Shown: in pieces, positions 34,172 through 44,893 of the stretch
Numbering within the stretch: the first letter of the stretch is position 1
Layout: each line of letters opens with the position of its first letter
Assembly (NCBI GenBank): GCA_040382935.1
Contig: JBEIEP010000010.1
Location: forward strand, 9,761 to 73,760
Direction: 5' to 3'
Origin: JALQUL01 sp040382935
GTDB taxonomy: Bacteria > Pseudomonadota > Gammaproteobacteria > Burkholderiales > Burkholderiaceae_C
Length of the DNA stretch: 64,000 bases
Notes under the pieces: model-generated
What the model was told of the DNA's origin: nothing
Seen by the model: the letters and a program-made list of their open reading frames with translations, nothing else
Databases searched by the model: none
Position numbers and translations under genes: made by a program

Positions 34172-37100
34172 ATGACTACTGCAACTTCAACCACATCTTC
34201 ATCATTTAACGTGAACCTGCCTTTAGAAGGTTTAAGTAGCGCAGCTACAAATATATCACCCGCAACGCCCATAGCAACACAAAATGCACCGCAAAGTCCT
34301 CCTGTTCCTGTACCGCCAAGCATAGTTCAAGGCACATTAACAGATACCAGTGGAATGTCATATACTACCCAACTACCCTCAGCTGGACCAACGATATATA
34401 AATTACCTAAAATAAGCTTATATCCTCCATCCTCTACTGCTTTGTGGTACGCGGCATATGATAGATGGCTAAATACAGCAATACGAAGGGCTACAGTTTT
34501 AACTGGTAGCCCTAGTCCAAAAGCCTATATTATACATAACTGGCTATCATCCGGTAAGCCAGCTGGCGCCTCTGCAAATTATACTTCTACATCGAACGGA
34601 ATGGCTACACATGCCTCATTGAGATTTGAAGCGATTGCGCTTGGTCTATCAATGGTCGGATGGGCACAAAGTTCACTTAGAGCTGCAGTTGCAAACGCTA
34701 ATAACGGAGATTTAGCAAATAGGACAAAGCAAAATGAAACTATAGCTGCTACATACGCAGCTGTGGGCGTGGCTGTAACTACATATGCTTGGCTATTTTC
34801 ATACCGATGGACTGTGAATCCGAGCGTGATGGAATCAATTTCACTAAATGATAAAGTCTTAACGCCGGCGCAATCGCAGCGGTTATATGCCAAATCAATT
34901 ATTATGCTGACTACATTTACTCAAATTATAATAAATAATATTATCACACTTGGTTTTGGCATAGATAAGCTGGGTAAAGCAGATAGCACTTTAAAACGAA
35001 ATGCAGCCATTTTGCAAATAAGTTTGGGAACGGTAAATGTAGTACAGTTTATAGCAAAAAATTTAGGCACGTATTACGCGATGCGAGTACCAAATTATAC
35101 GGTGCAAACAGGTGTGCTTAATATTATTGTAGATTTATCCCAAGAAAAAATTAAAACAATAATTTTCTATGCAATAAAAGACCAAATAAAAAATTTCAAT
35201 GCCAGTGGAGCATTCTTAGGTGATTTTCTAAGAGGGTATATTGATGATGCTTTTAAAAATATTAAGTCTGGTCAATTAATTACAGATTCAATGATAGACG
35301 CAGTCGTAAAAGATGTGCTTCCTAAATATACTCGACATCATAATTTTGCAAATTCGTTAGATAATGGCGCATTGAGCGCCATGCGAGCGCAAATAATTGT
35401 TCAAATTGAGAGAACGCTTACATTGGACGATCGTAATTATCTTGGACTAGACTCTGATATTGTCAGTGAGCTAAAAAAAGCAAATGCAGATTTAAAACAG
35501 AAGGTAGTCGCTGAGCTGAGTAGGCAAAATGTAAATAGTTTGCGAAATGTTCAGATAGATGATTTAGCAGATCAAATGATTGCTAGCGCCAAAGAAACCG
35601 TTAAAAAATCAGCTCTGGGTACGGGTGCCCAAACTTATAATACGCTGGATGATCTAGTAGATGAGTGGAAAACATTGAGAAACGCAGGCACTCAAAATGC
35701 TGACGAAGTAGCACTTCTAGATGGTATTGTTACTAAAAGTAGATCAACAGCAACCATACAAAATACGTGGCAAATTATTGGAACAATGCTGGGACTTGTT
35801 TCGATGGGACTCACTGTTGGGATGCTTGCAAATTCTTATCATAATGAAACGACTTTAACTGAAGCGCAAAAAAATAATATTCGAAATGAAATAATTGTGC
35901 AAGTATTTGCAGGAGTTGCTGGTTTAGCAGGTGGACTTATGCTTGCAGCTGCAACTAGCACAAAGGTTGTATCTACCGCCCGAGTATTTGGCTCTGCTGG
36001 ATTAGTTGTTGCTGGAATAATCATGGCTAGTGTAAGCCCAATGCAAGTTCAACAAATAAAAGACTTGCGAAATTATGCTACCCAAATCAATGACTTAAAT
36101 AACAGTTATGGCGGTAATATTTCCGCATACTCCGGGATGGCTAGTTACTACAATCTGCAAGCCGATTGGGCCATAGGAAACATGGCGGTAAGCATAGTCA
36201 GCACTGTTCTATCGACACTTCTTGTAGTGGCTGCAGCAATGGCAGGCCCTGGCTCAGTACTTGGCCCTATATCTGTCGTAGTGACAGTGGTACTTATAGT
36301 GGCCGCACTTGCGCTGATGGTTGTTGAAGCAATCATGAAAGATAACAGCCGAAGAAAAATAATTAACGCCGTAAAGGAGGCTGGAGGCGCTAGTAATTAT
36401 CTCGACGGTATACTGAGACAAATATATCAAAGTGAAATCTATTCAGATGAGTCTAAAGCCAGTATAAAAGATTTGCAAAATAATTTCAGCGTTCAAAAAG
36501 TTCTATCAGTTACAACAATAGCAGCTGATTCTGTGGTGATTAGCTCTCTCGCGATGGCCAATCAACCAACAGCTACGTACAAAATCTACACAGATGCATT
36601 TGTGGATGGTGTAAATCAAACAGATTCAGGGGTGCGAGTTAGTGAGTCCCGTGCGGAAATTGATATAATACCTGAGGAGAACGAACAAACTGCAGTATTT
36701 CAATTATTTACACCATTATTTAGTGCTTCATCTGGACGTACAATTGTTGAAGAAAGAGCTGGTCCTGCTCGTGCGACGCATTTTGCATATGTATTTAACT
36801 ATGAGGGCGTACATAGTAAATGGACTTTCAGAGATAATAGTAATGACTCGTACATTGATTTAAGTAATGTTGTTGATTCCATACAACCTAAAGCAGGTGT
36901 GACATATATACCTCGATCTTTAGCAAAAAAAACGCAGGCTGACTTTTTTCGGGATGAACTCTCTTACAAAGCATTTTTAGTAAGTGACTCAAATAAATGG
37001 GTTTCTAACATACCAATCACTTTGGATGTGTGGGGTGGCGGCGGCGATGATGCATTAATCATTGGGACAAATCAATTTAAATTTTACGGCGAAAGTGGAA

Positions 37101-40100
37101 ACAATTCTGTTTCATATGCAAGGAATATTAATCCCGCATCTTCTATTGGTGTCACACTAAATGATACTGGTGCCAGTTATGTGTCTAGAAAACTAGTCAA
37201 AGAAGCAAGCAAATCAGAAAAAATCGATGAAACAACAGGTGCGACCAACGAAAGAAGTTCTGTACTAATTCAATACAGAATAGCGGCAGACTATGAAGTT
37301 ACCAGAGATTTTATAGATACACTTATTAATGTTGATAACATAACTGGTACAGCTGGTCGAGATGTAATTGTCGGAAACAAAAATAACAATGTATTCGCAG
37401 GAGGGCCTGGTCAAGATGTCATATATGGTAATGGAGGCGATGATGTAATTGTGCAAAGTACTCCATCTTATGACACGTTGTATGGTGGCGACGGCATAAC
37501 TGATACTGGCACGGATACTATCACTTATGGAAGTAGTACTCCAGATGGAACTGGTGTAGCTTATCGCTATGGTAAAAACTACGTAACTGATTTTAATATG
37601 AGACTTTACGGAATTCTCAGTATCGGAAATCGCTATTCCGAGGAATATAATGGTGCAAACATTGAGACAAGGGATCAAATAGTTAATGCCATGTTGAGAT
37701 TGGGTGGCACTGCACTTGATGCCATAGACTCAAGAAATGTTCAGAGCATGCGACATGATTACATTAATGGATTCGAAGTTTTCAGTGGCAGTCCCGATCA
37801 AGATTTAATAATTGGTAGCGTTGGAAATGATGTAATTGGCTCAGGCGGTGGCTCAGATTTTTTATATGGCCTTGACGGAAATGATACTTTATTGGCGGCC
37901 GGGCCTTGGATTGGTGCATATTTTATAGGCGGAAATGGTTCTGATATGCTGTCCTTTGCTGGGGTTAATGACCACGGTGTCATGATCCAATTATCAGATG
38001 ACTTGCTTAAGCAGGCTGATGGAACGCTAGGAAAAGGGAATGGACTTGCTTATCCGATCCCATCTACTTTTGCTAATGGGTTACCCTCTCACTATACAAC
38101 CTATATCGACTATTCTCCTACTCGCGATAAGACGCACAACTATTTTCAAAGTATTGAAAATGTAACTGGAACAAAGTATGTAGATTACATATTTGGAAAT
38201 TCTGAAGATAATGTTTTAAGTGGTGGATTGGGAGCTGATTGGCTTTATGGAAACGGTGGTAATGATTATTTTATAGCAACCATTGATAACGATACAATAG
38301 ATGGAGGCCTAGGAGGGGATGTAATTGAATACAGGGCAAATAAACGTCCAATTTATGCTGATTTATCTAGCAAATACATTTACAATCGAGTGAATTCAAG
38401 TGCAGTATATTCCAAGACAACTATGCCTGTGCACGACAGAGTAGAAGGCGTTGAATCTATCATTGGGACACGAAGTCCCGATATAATAATTGGCGATAGC
38501 AATGATAACACTATAGTCACTGGAGGATCATTTACACCGTACTTCAACTTACCCGAAGAAATTTACGGAGGTGAAGGTGACGACATAATTATTATGTCTG
38601 GCGGTCCAAATAATGCATTAGTAGACGGTGGTATTGGTTCAAGAGACTTAGTTGACTACAGTCGAATAGAGGAGTTCGATAATCAATTTTATCGAGACAA
38701 TCCCGTTTTTATAAAATGTGGGATTAATGTTAATAATACTGATGTAGGTAGTTATCAGGTACGGTACTTGGGTGGGACTCCTGGAAAATCTAGGATTGAT
38801 AGATTGAGAAATATAGAAATTATAGCATTAACAGACTATGCAGACGAATTTAATGGCGGCGTCGCTGATGAAACTATATTGGGTCTAGGCGGTAGTGATA
38901 TTTTGATTGGTGGAAGTGGGTCAGATGTATTTTATAAAACCCACTTAGGAGGCAGTTACTTTGATGGTGGCATGGGTGCTACTGCCGGTATAGAAAAAGA
39001 AACTGATTCCGATCTTATTTGCTACCCTGATATGATTATCAGAGCAGATGGTAACGGTATATATGTCGATCTTGAACGTGGCAGAGCATTTAACTTCGTT
39101 CCAAGCTATTCCATATCTGATTACATAGATGCCTTGACTCATGACAAATTTGATAGAATGGATGGTATTGTAGGCACCAGCGGCCAAGATTTTTTATATG
39201 GAAATGCGGGCAATAATTATTTTGATGGCAGACACGGAAATTTGGGAGTTAAATACCAAGACAAACTATACGGAATGGCTGGAAATGATCAATTTGATCA
39301 GGGTAGTGCTGATCAAGGCGACTATATTGATGGTGGAGATGGTAGTGATACAGTAAATTATACTACATCTACTAGCGCAACGGGATTAGTTATAAATTTA
39401 TCTCTAGGCTTTGCTGCCAATTATTCGCGGATTAGATCAGATTATTTGGAAAGAGTGAGTACTCCACGCATTTCATTCGATAGCAATTGGAGTGACGGTT
39501 ATTTAGGATCTGATTCGCTTGTTAATATTGAAAATATAATAGGTTCAAATTTTGATGATGTAATTCATGGCGACTCTAAAAAAAATCAAATTTCAGGAGC
39601 CTTAGGGAGAGATAAACTATATGGTGGTGGTGGAGATGATAATTTTATCATGTCGCCATCAAAGTTGGATGGGGACATAATCGACGGAGGAGATGGTACC
39701 GATACCATAGACTACAGCAGTTATATGCCAGATGTGCCCAACACACTAGTAACGTCTGGTCTATCCATTTCACTTTCTGATAAAACCATTAAAAGTCTAA
39801 ATGCAGCTGCTGACTCTGGTACGGATTCAGTTATTGGCATAGAAAACATAATTGGCACCCGCTATTCAGACACCATAATCGGCGATAATGATTCAAATTA
39901 TATTGATCCAGGATTAGGAGCTGATACAATTAAAGCAGGTGGTGGCGATGATTATATTGAACAAAAATCAAGCCTATCTACTATTGATGGTGGCGATGGC
40001 AATGATACTGTTAGTTATAAGTTTTTTGGCCACGGTGTTAATGTGTCATTGGCTGAAAAAACTTCATCATATACCAATTTGAATAGAAATTATACAAATC

Positions 40101-43100
40101 CCATAGATTCTATTGAGTCAGTTATTGGATCAAAATTCGATGATGTACTAACTGGGAACAATCTTGATAATACATTAATCGGATCAGGAGGAGAATATGA
40201 TAGGCTGCTGGGCTTAGGCGGAAATGATTATATTATAATTAGCACTTTGAAAAATTACGCTCATGGTGGGTCTGGAATTAATTCTTTGGATTTTTCCGAG
40301 GCCTCAGATGTTAAGAGTGGATTGGTACTATCGATATCTGAATACTACCATAATAATACACTTAATTCGGTCTCTTTGAATTATGGTGTCCCGTCCACCT
40401 TATCCTATCATAATTTTAATAATATTATTTCCGGAGCTTATGACGATACTTTGACTGGCAATACGAAGGACAATCGATTTGATGGAAAGGAAGGGAACGA
40501 TTCTATAAACGGGCGTGAAGGCAATGATGTTATTGATGGTGGTTCAGGAAATGACACCATTAAAGGGGGGTCTGGAAATGATACTCTAATAGGAGGCTCA
40601 GGGTTTGACCATGTCGATGGAGAATCAGGCGATGATTCTTTATTTCAAATGATAGAGCAATCTTCTGATCAAATATTTGGAGGTGACGGGATTGACACCG
40701 TTGTGTACTATATTGATGAACCTAAGAATGATGGCGTTAACGCAAAACTCTTTGAAAGACGTTTAGCCTATCAATTCAATTTCAAATTGAATTCAACTGA
40801 ATTCTCTAGATCAATCAATGGAATATATGCAGCTTTATCCGATGATGGGTCAAAAAGCATTAGCTCAGTTTTTAAAGACCCTTACAACTATTTTTTAGAT
40901 CCATCTAAAAATTTAGCTGTTGATCAATTAAAAGATATTGAAAATATTTCTGGAACTTTATTAAATGATACCATAATGGGTAATTTATTTAATAATTACC
41001 TTTCGGGTAACGATGGTGACGATGTAATTTTTGGAAGAGAAGGAAATGATACTTTGGAAGGTGGTGTTGGTGCGGATGTTATTGATGGTGGTGATGGGCA
41101 TGACAGTATTAATGGTCAAGCCGGGTCTGATCAAATTTTTGCTGGCAATGGCGATGATTCCATCAAAGAAATTGCGAGTTTGGATAGTTCAAATATAGTA
41201 CATGGTGGTGATGGCTTTGATACCTTAAGCTACGCAGAATCAAAGGAGATTCAGGGGCGTTATATTATCCTCATGACGGGATTTAATAGTTATAACAATG
41301 TCTCTGGCTTTGAATTGTCTAAGATTATTGCAAGTGATAGAAATGTTAGTCCACTTGCTACGACGTATTCTAGCGATAACCTCTGGGTTAAAATCGATCT
41401 CGGAACGACCCTTGATATTCAACAGTTTAATTTGAAAACTTATGACGTCACGTATGGAATTTATGTATCAACTGAGGATATTTCTATTGCTTTTGACCGT
41501 AATGCAGTAGTTTCTAACCCCGCAGTTAAAAAAATTGCTGCAGAGGTGAGAACTTCCGGTAGTAATTCAGTCGATATTCGCGGTGGGGGAATTGCTGTAG
41601 ATTTATCTGTAGATTTGAAAACTGTAAAGAAAATTAACTATGTTGGCAGCTTGACTGATGGCTTCAGTGATATTGTTTCTGGCATTGAGATGGTGATAGG
41701 AACTTCTTCCCATGATAGGTTCATCGGCTCAGCAGGTGATGATTCATTTGTTGGATATGATGGTAATGATTTTCTGCATGGAAATGCAGGCGCTGATACA
41801 TTAACGGGTGGCAGAGGTAGTGATTTTATATTCGGCGGCGCAGACAATGATACTATTTTTCAGTTAGATGAATTAGCATCTAATAATTTTGATAATTTGG
41901 ATGGGGGAGATGGTGTTGATACTTTAGATTATACTAAAATGTCAATAATAGACGTTCCTGTACAGTCAGTTGAAATTTATGACATCGATGGTACTTTATC
42001 TAATGCTCTTCAATTAGCCACATTCAATGTCACAGGAAAAAATACCGCTGGTGACATTGTAACAGGCGTAGTTAGCCGATCAAATAGAAAAATTACAGTT
42101 AGTTTTAAAAATTCTTCTGGTACGCTTATCAATGTCACGTTGCAGTCTTTGAAGTTTTCCATGCCATCTTCAATGGCTTCTGGAAATATAGGTATTTCTC
42201 TTGTCAGTACTAATTTTCCTGTAATATCATCAGTTCAAGCTGTCGAGAAAAATATACCTTTTTCTTTCGAATTTACAAAGGGTTTGGCTGTAGATTTCTC
42301 CGTCAGTAAAATAGTAAAGGCTAGTGGTTTTTCAGGCGTTGACTCGATATCCAACATTGAGACGTTTAATGGTAGCATTTATGCTGATGTTTTCCAAGGT
42401 GCTACCAATTCAGTTACCATTGATGGACATGAAGGAAATGATATCATTTTTGGCTCACCTGAGAGTGATTACCTAAAGTCTGGAATAGGGCGAGACACCA
42501 TTTATGGCGGTGATGGAAATGACACTATTGGTGTCACATTTGAAAAGTCTGACGTCGGTTGGATTGACTCAGATAGTTTTGATGGTGGCGCTGGTTCAGA
42601 TTTGATTGATTTTTCTTCTGCCAGTTCTGATTTATTTTTGGATAATAAGGGACTTCATATTGCATTGGCTGATTCTGGAAATGATTTAATTCAGCTTTGG
42701 ACGACTTCTAGCAGTATTTCAAAAAATCTTAATCTTACACAGTTTGTTATAAGAAACTTTGAAAGCATTGTGGGCACAAAAAATGATGACTACTTAGTGG
42801 GTGATAGTTTAGATAATATACTTCAAGGGTATTTTGGCAATGATGATTTGCGTGGAAATGGGGGCAATGATTTTATTGAGGGTTCAACTGGCAATGATCT
42901 TATTTATGGCGGCGACGGGAACGATAGCATTTCTGATGGCATAGGTAATGACCGTTTGTTTGGTGGAAGCGGTGATGACGTGTATATGATGAACGGCGCG
43001 GTGACTGACTCTGATACTGTAACTGAAGATTCAACGCCTACTTCCTTTGATACGGTAGATTACAGTAGCGGTTTTTTGCGTGGCGGGTATATGCGCATTG

Positions 43101-44893
43101 AATTTTTGGACTCCTTGAGCTCTTCAGCCTCGAATACAGCTCCGACTATAACTATTACTATCAGCGGTAAAACTCATACTATTCCTGCTGATTCTAATTT
43201 TTTACAGTCCTATGCATTCGGTTACCAATTAGATGTTTCAAGCATGCTTGCAAGTAATCCTTTGTATCTTATCGATATAATAAACAATACGGTGAGCATT
43301 GACCAGGTAACTATCGGTTTTGGTTCTATAACTAAAGCTTTTAGAGTTTATTTTGGTGACACTGATACAAGCATGCTTGATCTGGATGAAGTCTTACTTT
43401 TGCGGGACACTTTTGGAACAAATAATCTTACCAGCACTATTTTTAGTCCGGCTATAATTCAGCAACAAGGTATAATCGCTGATTTAAATCCATTGAAGAC
43501 TAATTCTGTTGAAAAGCGTGTTTCAGGATTCAATGCTTCCTTTGATAAATTAATTGGTATAAATGATCTTACTGGTACGGCATTTTCTGATACTATTACT
43601 GGCAATGCAAATGGCAATAAGTTGTTGGGTGGCCTGGGCAATGACATATTATCCGGACTTGAAGGTGATGATCAGTTAGACGGTGATGAGGGTACTGATA
43701 TCCTTTCAGGGGGAGCTGGGGATGACGTTCTGTACGGAAATTCTGGCCAATACGGTTCTGACAAATTTGATGGTGGTACTGGGAATGATGCGGTTGATTA
43801 TTCAAGGTCTTACTCAAAAATTTCAGCGCGATATATTTTAATTCGATCAAATATTATTGGAGTAGGTTCGGATCCGGCTAGCTTTTCGGTGTACAGCAAT
43901 GGTAAAGTTGTGGATGCCAGTGCCATTAATAAAACGGTTTCTACTTCAGGATCTAGTTGGGTGCAGTATGATTTACAAGAAACATTATTAATTGATTCTT
44001 TACTTGGTAGTTGGATTAATAGAGGCTCATTTGATATTTATATGAGTTCTTCTGATTTTAGTGCTGCTAATATTAGTGAATTTTCTAATTGGAATGATCT
44101 TACTCAGTTCAGTGTCACAAATAATTCATCCTTTACTGCGAGCCTAGGTGGAATTACAGCAGCAATTTCACTCGGTACTGTACGAAAATCATCAAATTTT
44201 ACTGGCTTTAGTAAAGTTATGGGCAAAACTCCATTGCCTGAAGTTGACACCATTACTGGAATTGAAAGTGTAACGGGAACTTATTTTAATGACACTTTGA
44301 GTGGAAATTCATTGAATAATATATTCAATGGTGCGGGAGGCGATGATATAATTCAGGCTGGATCTGGTGACGACATATACATTGGTGGTTCTGGGGCAGA
44401 TCGATTAACAGACTCAGGTGGTAGTGATCAATACTACTTTCAAAAGGGTGATGGTGAAGATACTATTACCGATACACCCTCTGTTATCCAATCGAGAATT
44501 GAATCAGACTCTTTGTTTTTTTCCTCTATAGATATTAATCACCTATGGTTTAGCTTGATTGGTGGAGACTTAGTTATTAAAAATTTAAGTTCATCATCTG
44601 ATACCGTTACCGTTAAAAATTGGACCGGCACTGGAAAACTTGAGCAAGTTTTTGCAGCAAAATATGATGCTAATTCGGTTAAAACCAATACTTATGACGA
44701 AAAATCTTCGCTGAAGGCTTATTCTATTTCTTCAGCTAATATCGATGCACTTGTTTCGGCTATGGCTCTGTTTGGTGCGCCTACTTTGTCTGCAAATTAT
44801 GAGCTCTCCCCCTCTAATCGCTCTGGCTTCCTTGCCGTGTCTGCTCAGCAGTTGGCTGCAATAATTAATACTTCGTGGGCAGCCGTGGGTTGA
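34172..44893 (+). CDS. Giant RTX-type secreted protein (3,573 residues)
   Basis: One uninterrupted frame encodes a 3,573-residue protein. Residues 1-~80 are Ser/Thr/Pro-rich with no signal peptide. Residues ~150-270 and ~535-722 hold clusters of hydrophobic segments (for example MLGLVSMGLTVGML and VVTVVLIVAALALMVVEAIM); I recognise no family in residues 1-950. From ~950 to ~3430 come nonapeptide calcium-binding repeats (GGxGxDxLx) in about 16 super-units, with four non-RTX inserts. The C-terminus has an RTX-associated domain (DLVIKNLSSSSDTVTVKNW) and an end like known type I secretion tails (IDALVSAMALFGAPTL). It should be exported directly to the outside by a type I system, which is not in the window, and fold with calcium. 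Possible roles are adhesin, toxin or surface protein. GC is much lower than in the neighbours (30-47% in sampled lines), which suggests transfer. Ribosome site AGGA precedes ATG 34172. Confidence 0.9.
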   Translation: MTTATSTTSSSFNVNLPLEGLSSAATNISPATPIATQNAPQSPPVPVPPSIVQGTLTDTSGMSYTTQLPSAGPTIYKLPKISLYPPSSTALWYAAYDRWLNTAIRRATVLTGSPSPKAYIIHNWLSSGKPAGASANYTSTSNGMATHASLRFEAIALGLSMVGWAQSSLRAAVANANNGDLANRTKQNETIAATYAAVGVAVTTYAWLFSYRWTVNPSVMESISLNDKVLTPAQSQRLYAKSIIMLTTFTQIIINNIITLGFGIDKLGKADSTLKRNAAILQISLGTVNVVQFIAKNLGTYYAMRVPNYTVQTGVLNIIVDLSQEKIKTIIFYAIKDQIKNFNASGAFLGDFLRGYIDDAFKNIKSGQLITDSMIDAVVKDVLPKYTRHHNFANSLDNGALSAMRAQIIVQIERTLTLDDRNYLGLDSDIVSELKKANADLKQKVVAELSRQNVNSLRNVQIDDLADQMIASAKETVKKSALGTGAQTYNTLDDLVDEWKTLRNAGTQNADEVALLDGIVTKSRSTATIQNTWQIIGTMLGLVSMGLTVGMLANSYHNETTLTEAQKNNIRNEIIVQVFAGVAGLAGGLMLAAATSTKVVSTARVFGSAGLVVAGIIMASVSPMQVQQIKDLRNYATQINDLNNSYGGNISAYSGMASYYNLQADWAIGNMAVSIVSTVLSTLLVVAAAMAGPGSVLGPISVVVTVVLIVAALALMVVEAIMKDNSRRKIINAVKEAGGASNYLDGILRQIYQSEIYSDESKASIKDLQNNFSVQKVLSVTTIAADSVVISSLAMANQPTATYKIYTDAFVDGVNQTDSGVRVSESRAEIDIIPEENEQTAVFQLFTPLFSASSGRTIVEERAGPARATHFAYVFNYEGVHSKWTFRDNSNDSYIDLSNVVDSIQPKAGVTYIPRSLAKKTQADFFRDELSYKAFLVSDSNKWVSNIPITLDVWGGGGDDALIIGTNQFKFYGESGNNSVSYARNINPASSIGVTLNDTGASYVSRKLVKEASKSEKIDETTGATNERSSVLIQYRIAADYEVTRDFIDTLINVDNITGTAGRDVIVGNKNNNVFAGGPGQDVIYGNGGDDVIVQSTPSYDTLYGGDGITDTGTDTITYGSSTPDGTGVAYRYGKNYVTDFNMRLYGILSIGNRYSEEYNGANIETRDQIVNAMLRLGGTALDAIDSRNVQSMRHDYINGFEVFSGSPDQDLIIGSVGNDVIGSGGGSDFLYGLDGNDTLLAAGPWIGAYFIGGNGSDMLSFAGVNDHGVMIQLSDDLLKQADGTLGKGNGLAYPIPSTFANGLPSHYTTYIDYSPTRDKTHNYFQSIENVTGTKYVDYIFGNSEDNVLSGGLGADWLYGNGGNDYFIATIDNDTIDGGLGGDVIEYRANKRPIYADLSSKYIYNRVNSSAVYSKTTMPVHDRVEGVESIIGTRSPDIIIGDSNDNTIVTGGSFTPYFNLPEEIYGGEGDDIIIMSGGPNNALVDGGIGSRDLVDYSRIEEFDNQFYRDNPVFIKCGINVNNTDVGSYQVRYLGGTPGKSRIDRLRNIEIIALTDYADEFNGGVADETILGLGGSDILIGGSGSDVFYKTHLGGSYFDGGMGATAGIEKETDSDLICYPDMIIRADGNGIYVDLERGRAFNFVPSYSISDYIDALTHDKFDRMDGIVGTSGQDFLYGNAGNNYFDGRHGNLGVKYQDKLYGMAGNDQFDQGSADQGDYIDGGDGSDTVNYTTSTSATGLVINLSLGFAANYSRIRSDYLERVSTPRISFDSNWSDGYLGSDSLVNIENIIGSNFDDVIHGDSKKNQISGALGRDKLYGGGGDDNFIMSPSKLDGDIIDGGDGTDTIDYSSYMPDVPNTLVTSGLSISLSDKTIKSLNAAADSGTDSVIGIENIIGTRYSDTIIGDNDSNYIDPGLGADTIKAGGGDDYIEQKSSLSTIDGGDGNDTVSYKFFGHGVNVSLAEKTSSYTNLNRNYTNPIDSIESVIGSKFDDVLTGNNLDNTLIGSGGEYDRLLGLGGNDYIIISTLKNYAHGGSGINSLDFSEASDVKSGLVLSISEYYHNNTLNSVSLNYGVPSTLSYHNFNNIISGAYDDTLTGNTKDNRFDGKEGNDSINGREGNDVIDGGSGNDTIKGGSGNDTLIGGSGFDHVDGESGDDSLFQMIEQSSDQIFGGDGIDTVVYYIDEPKNDGVNAKLFERRLAYQFNFKLNSTEFSRSINGIYAALSDDGSKSISSVFKDPYNYFLDPSKNLAVDQLKDIENISGTLLNDTIMGNLFNNYLSGNDGDDVIFGREGNDTLEGGVGADVIDGGDGHDSINGQAGSDQIFAGNGDDSIKEIASLDSSNIVHGGDGFDTLSYAESKEIQGRYIILMTGFNSYNNVSGFELSKIIASDRNVSPLATTYSSDNLWVKIDLGTTLDIQQFNLKTYDVTYGIYVSTEDISIAFDRNAVVSNPAVKKIAAEVRTSGSNSVDIRGGGIAVDLSVDLKTVKKINYVGSLTDGFSDIVSGIEMVIGTSSHDRFIGSAGDDSFVGYDGNDFLHGNAGADTLTGGRGSDFIFGGADNDTIFQLDELASNNFDNLDGGDGVDTLDYTKMSIIDVPVQSVEIYDIDGTLSNALQLATFNVTGKNTAGDIVTGVVSRSNRKITVSFKNSSGTLINVTLQSLKFSMPSSMASGNIGISLVSTNFPVISSVQAVEKNIPFSFEFTKGLAVDFSVSKIVKASGFSGVDSISNIETFNGSIYADVFQGATNSVTIDGHEGNDIIFGSPESDYLKSGIGRDTIYGGDGNDTIGVTFEKSDVGWIDSDSFDGGAGSDLIDFSSASSDLFLDNKGLHIALADSGNDLIQLWTTSSSISKNLNLTQFVIRNFESIVGTKNDDYLVGDSLDNILQGYFGNDDLRGNGGNDFIEGSTGNDLIYGGDGNDSISDGIGNDRLFGGSGDDVYMMNGAVTDSDTVTEDSTPTSFDTVDYSSGFLRGGYMRIEFLDSLSSSASNTAPTITITISGKTHTIPADSNFLQSYAFGYQLDVSSMLASNPLYLIDIINNTVSIDQVTIGFGSITKAFRVYFGDTDTSMLDLDEVLLLRDTFGTNNLTSTIFSPAIIQQQGIIADLNPLKTNSVEKRVSGFNASFDKLIGINDLTGTAFSDTITGNANGNKLLGGLGNDILSGLEGDDQLDGDEGTDILSGGAGDDVLYGNSGQYGSDKFDGGTGNDAVDYSRSYSKISARYILIRSNIIGVGSDPASFSVYSNGKVVDASAINKTVSTSGSSWVQYDLQETLLIDSLLGSWINRGSFDIYMSSSDFSAANISEFSNWNDLTQFSVTNNSSFTASLGGITAAISLGTVRKSSNFTGFSKVMGKTPLPEVDTITGIESVTGTYFNDTLSGNSLNNIFNGAGGDDIIQAGSGDDIYIGGSGADRLTDSGGSDQYYFQKGDGEDTITDTPSVIQSRIESDSLFFSSIDINHLWFSLIGGDLVIKNLSSSSDTVTVKNWTGTGKLEQVFAAKYDANSVKTNTYDEKSSLKAYSISSANIDALVSAMALFGAPTLSANYELSPSNRSGFLAVSAQQLAAIINTSWAAVG
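37021..44470 (+). repeat. RTX super-repeat region, about 16 units
   Basis: Within the giant gene, a ~100-200 residue super-unit recurs: an opening phrase like IENIIGTxxxDxIxGDxxDN, two to four RTX nonapeptides, a DGGxGxDxxDYS phrase, then a variable beta-rich stretch. Opening phrases are seen near residues 1053 (first) to 3363 (last). The densest canonical run lies at nucleotides ~40,440-40,640 (NGREGNDVIDGGSGNDTIKG and following). Copies differ in DNA sequence, so the array is old and diverged and not a recent tandem expansion. Confidence 0.88.

Noticed and set aside
37021..44470. Tandem DNA repeat or CRISPR-like array
   Set aside because: Periodicity is at protein level (calcium-binding nonapeptides); DNA units are diverged and there are no constant repeats with spacers.
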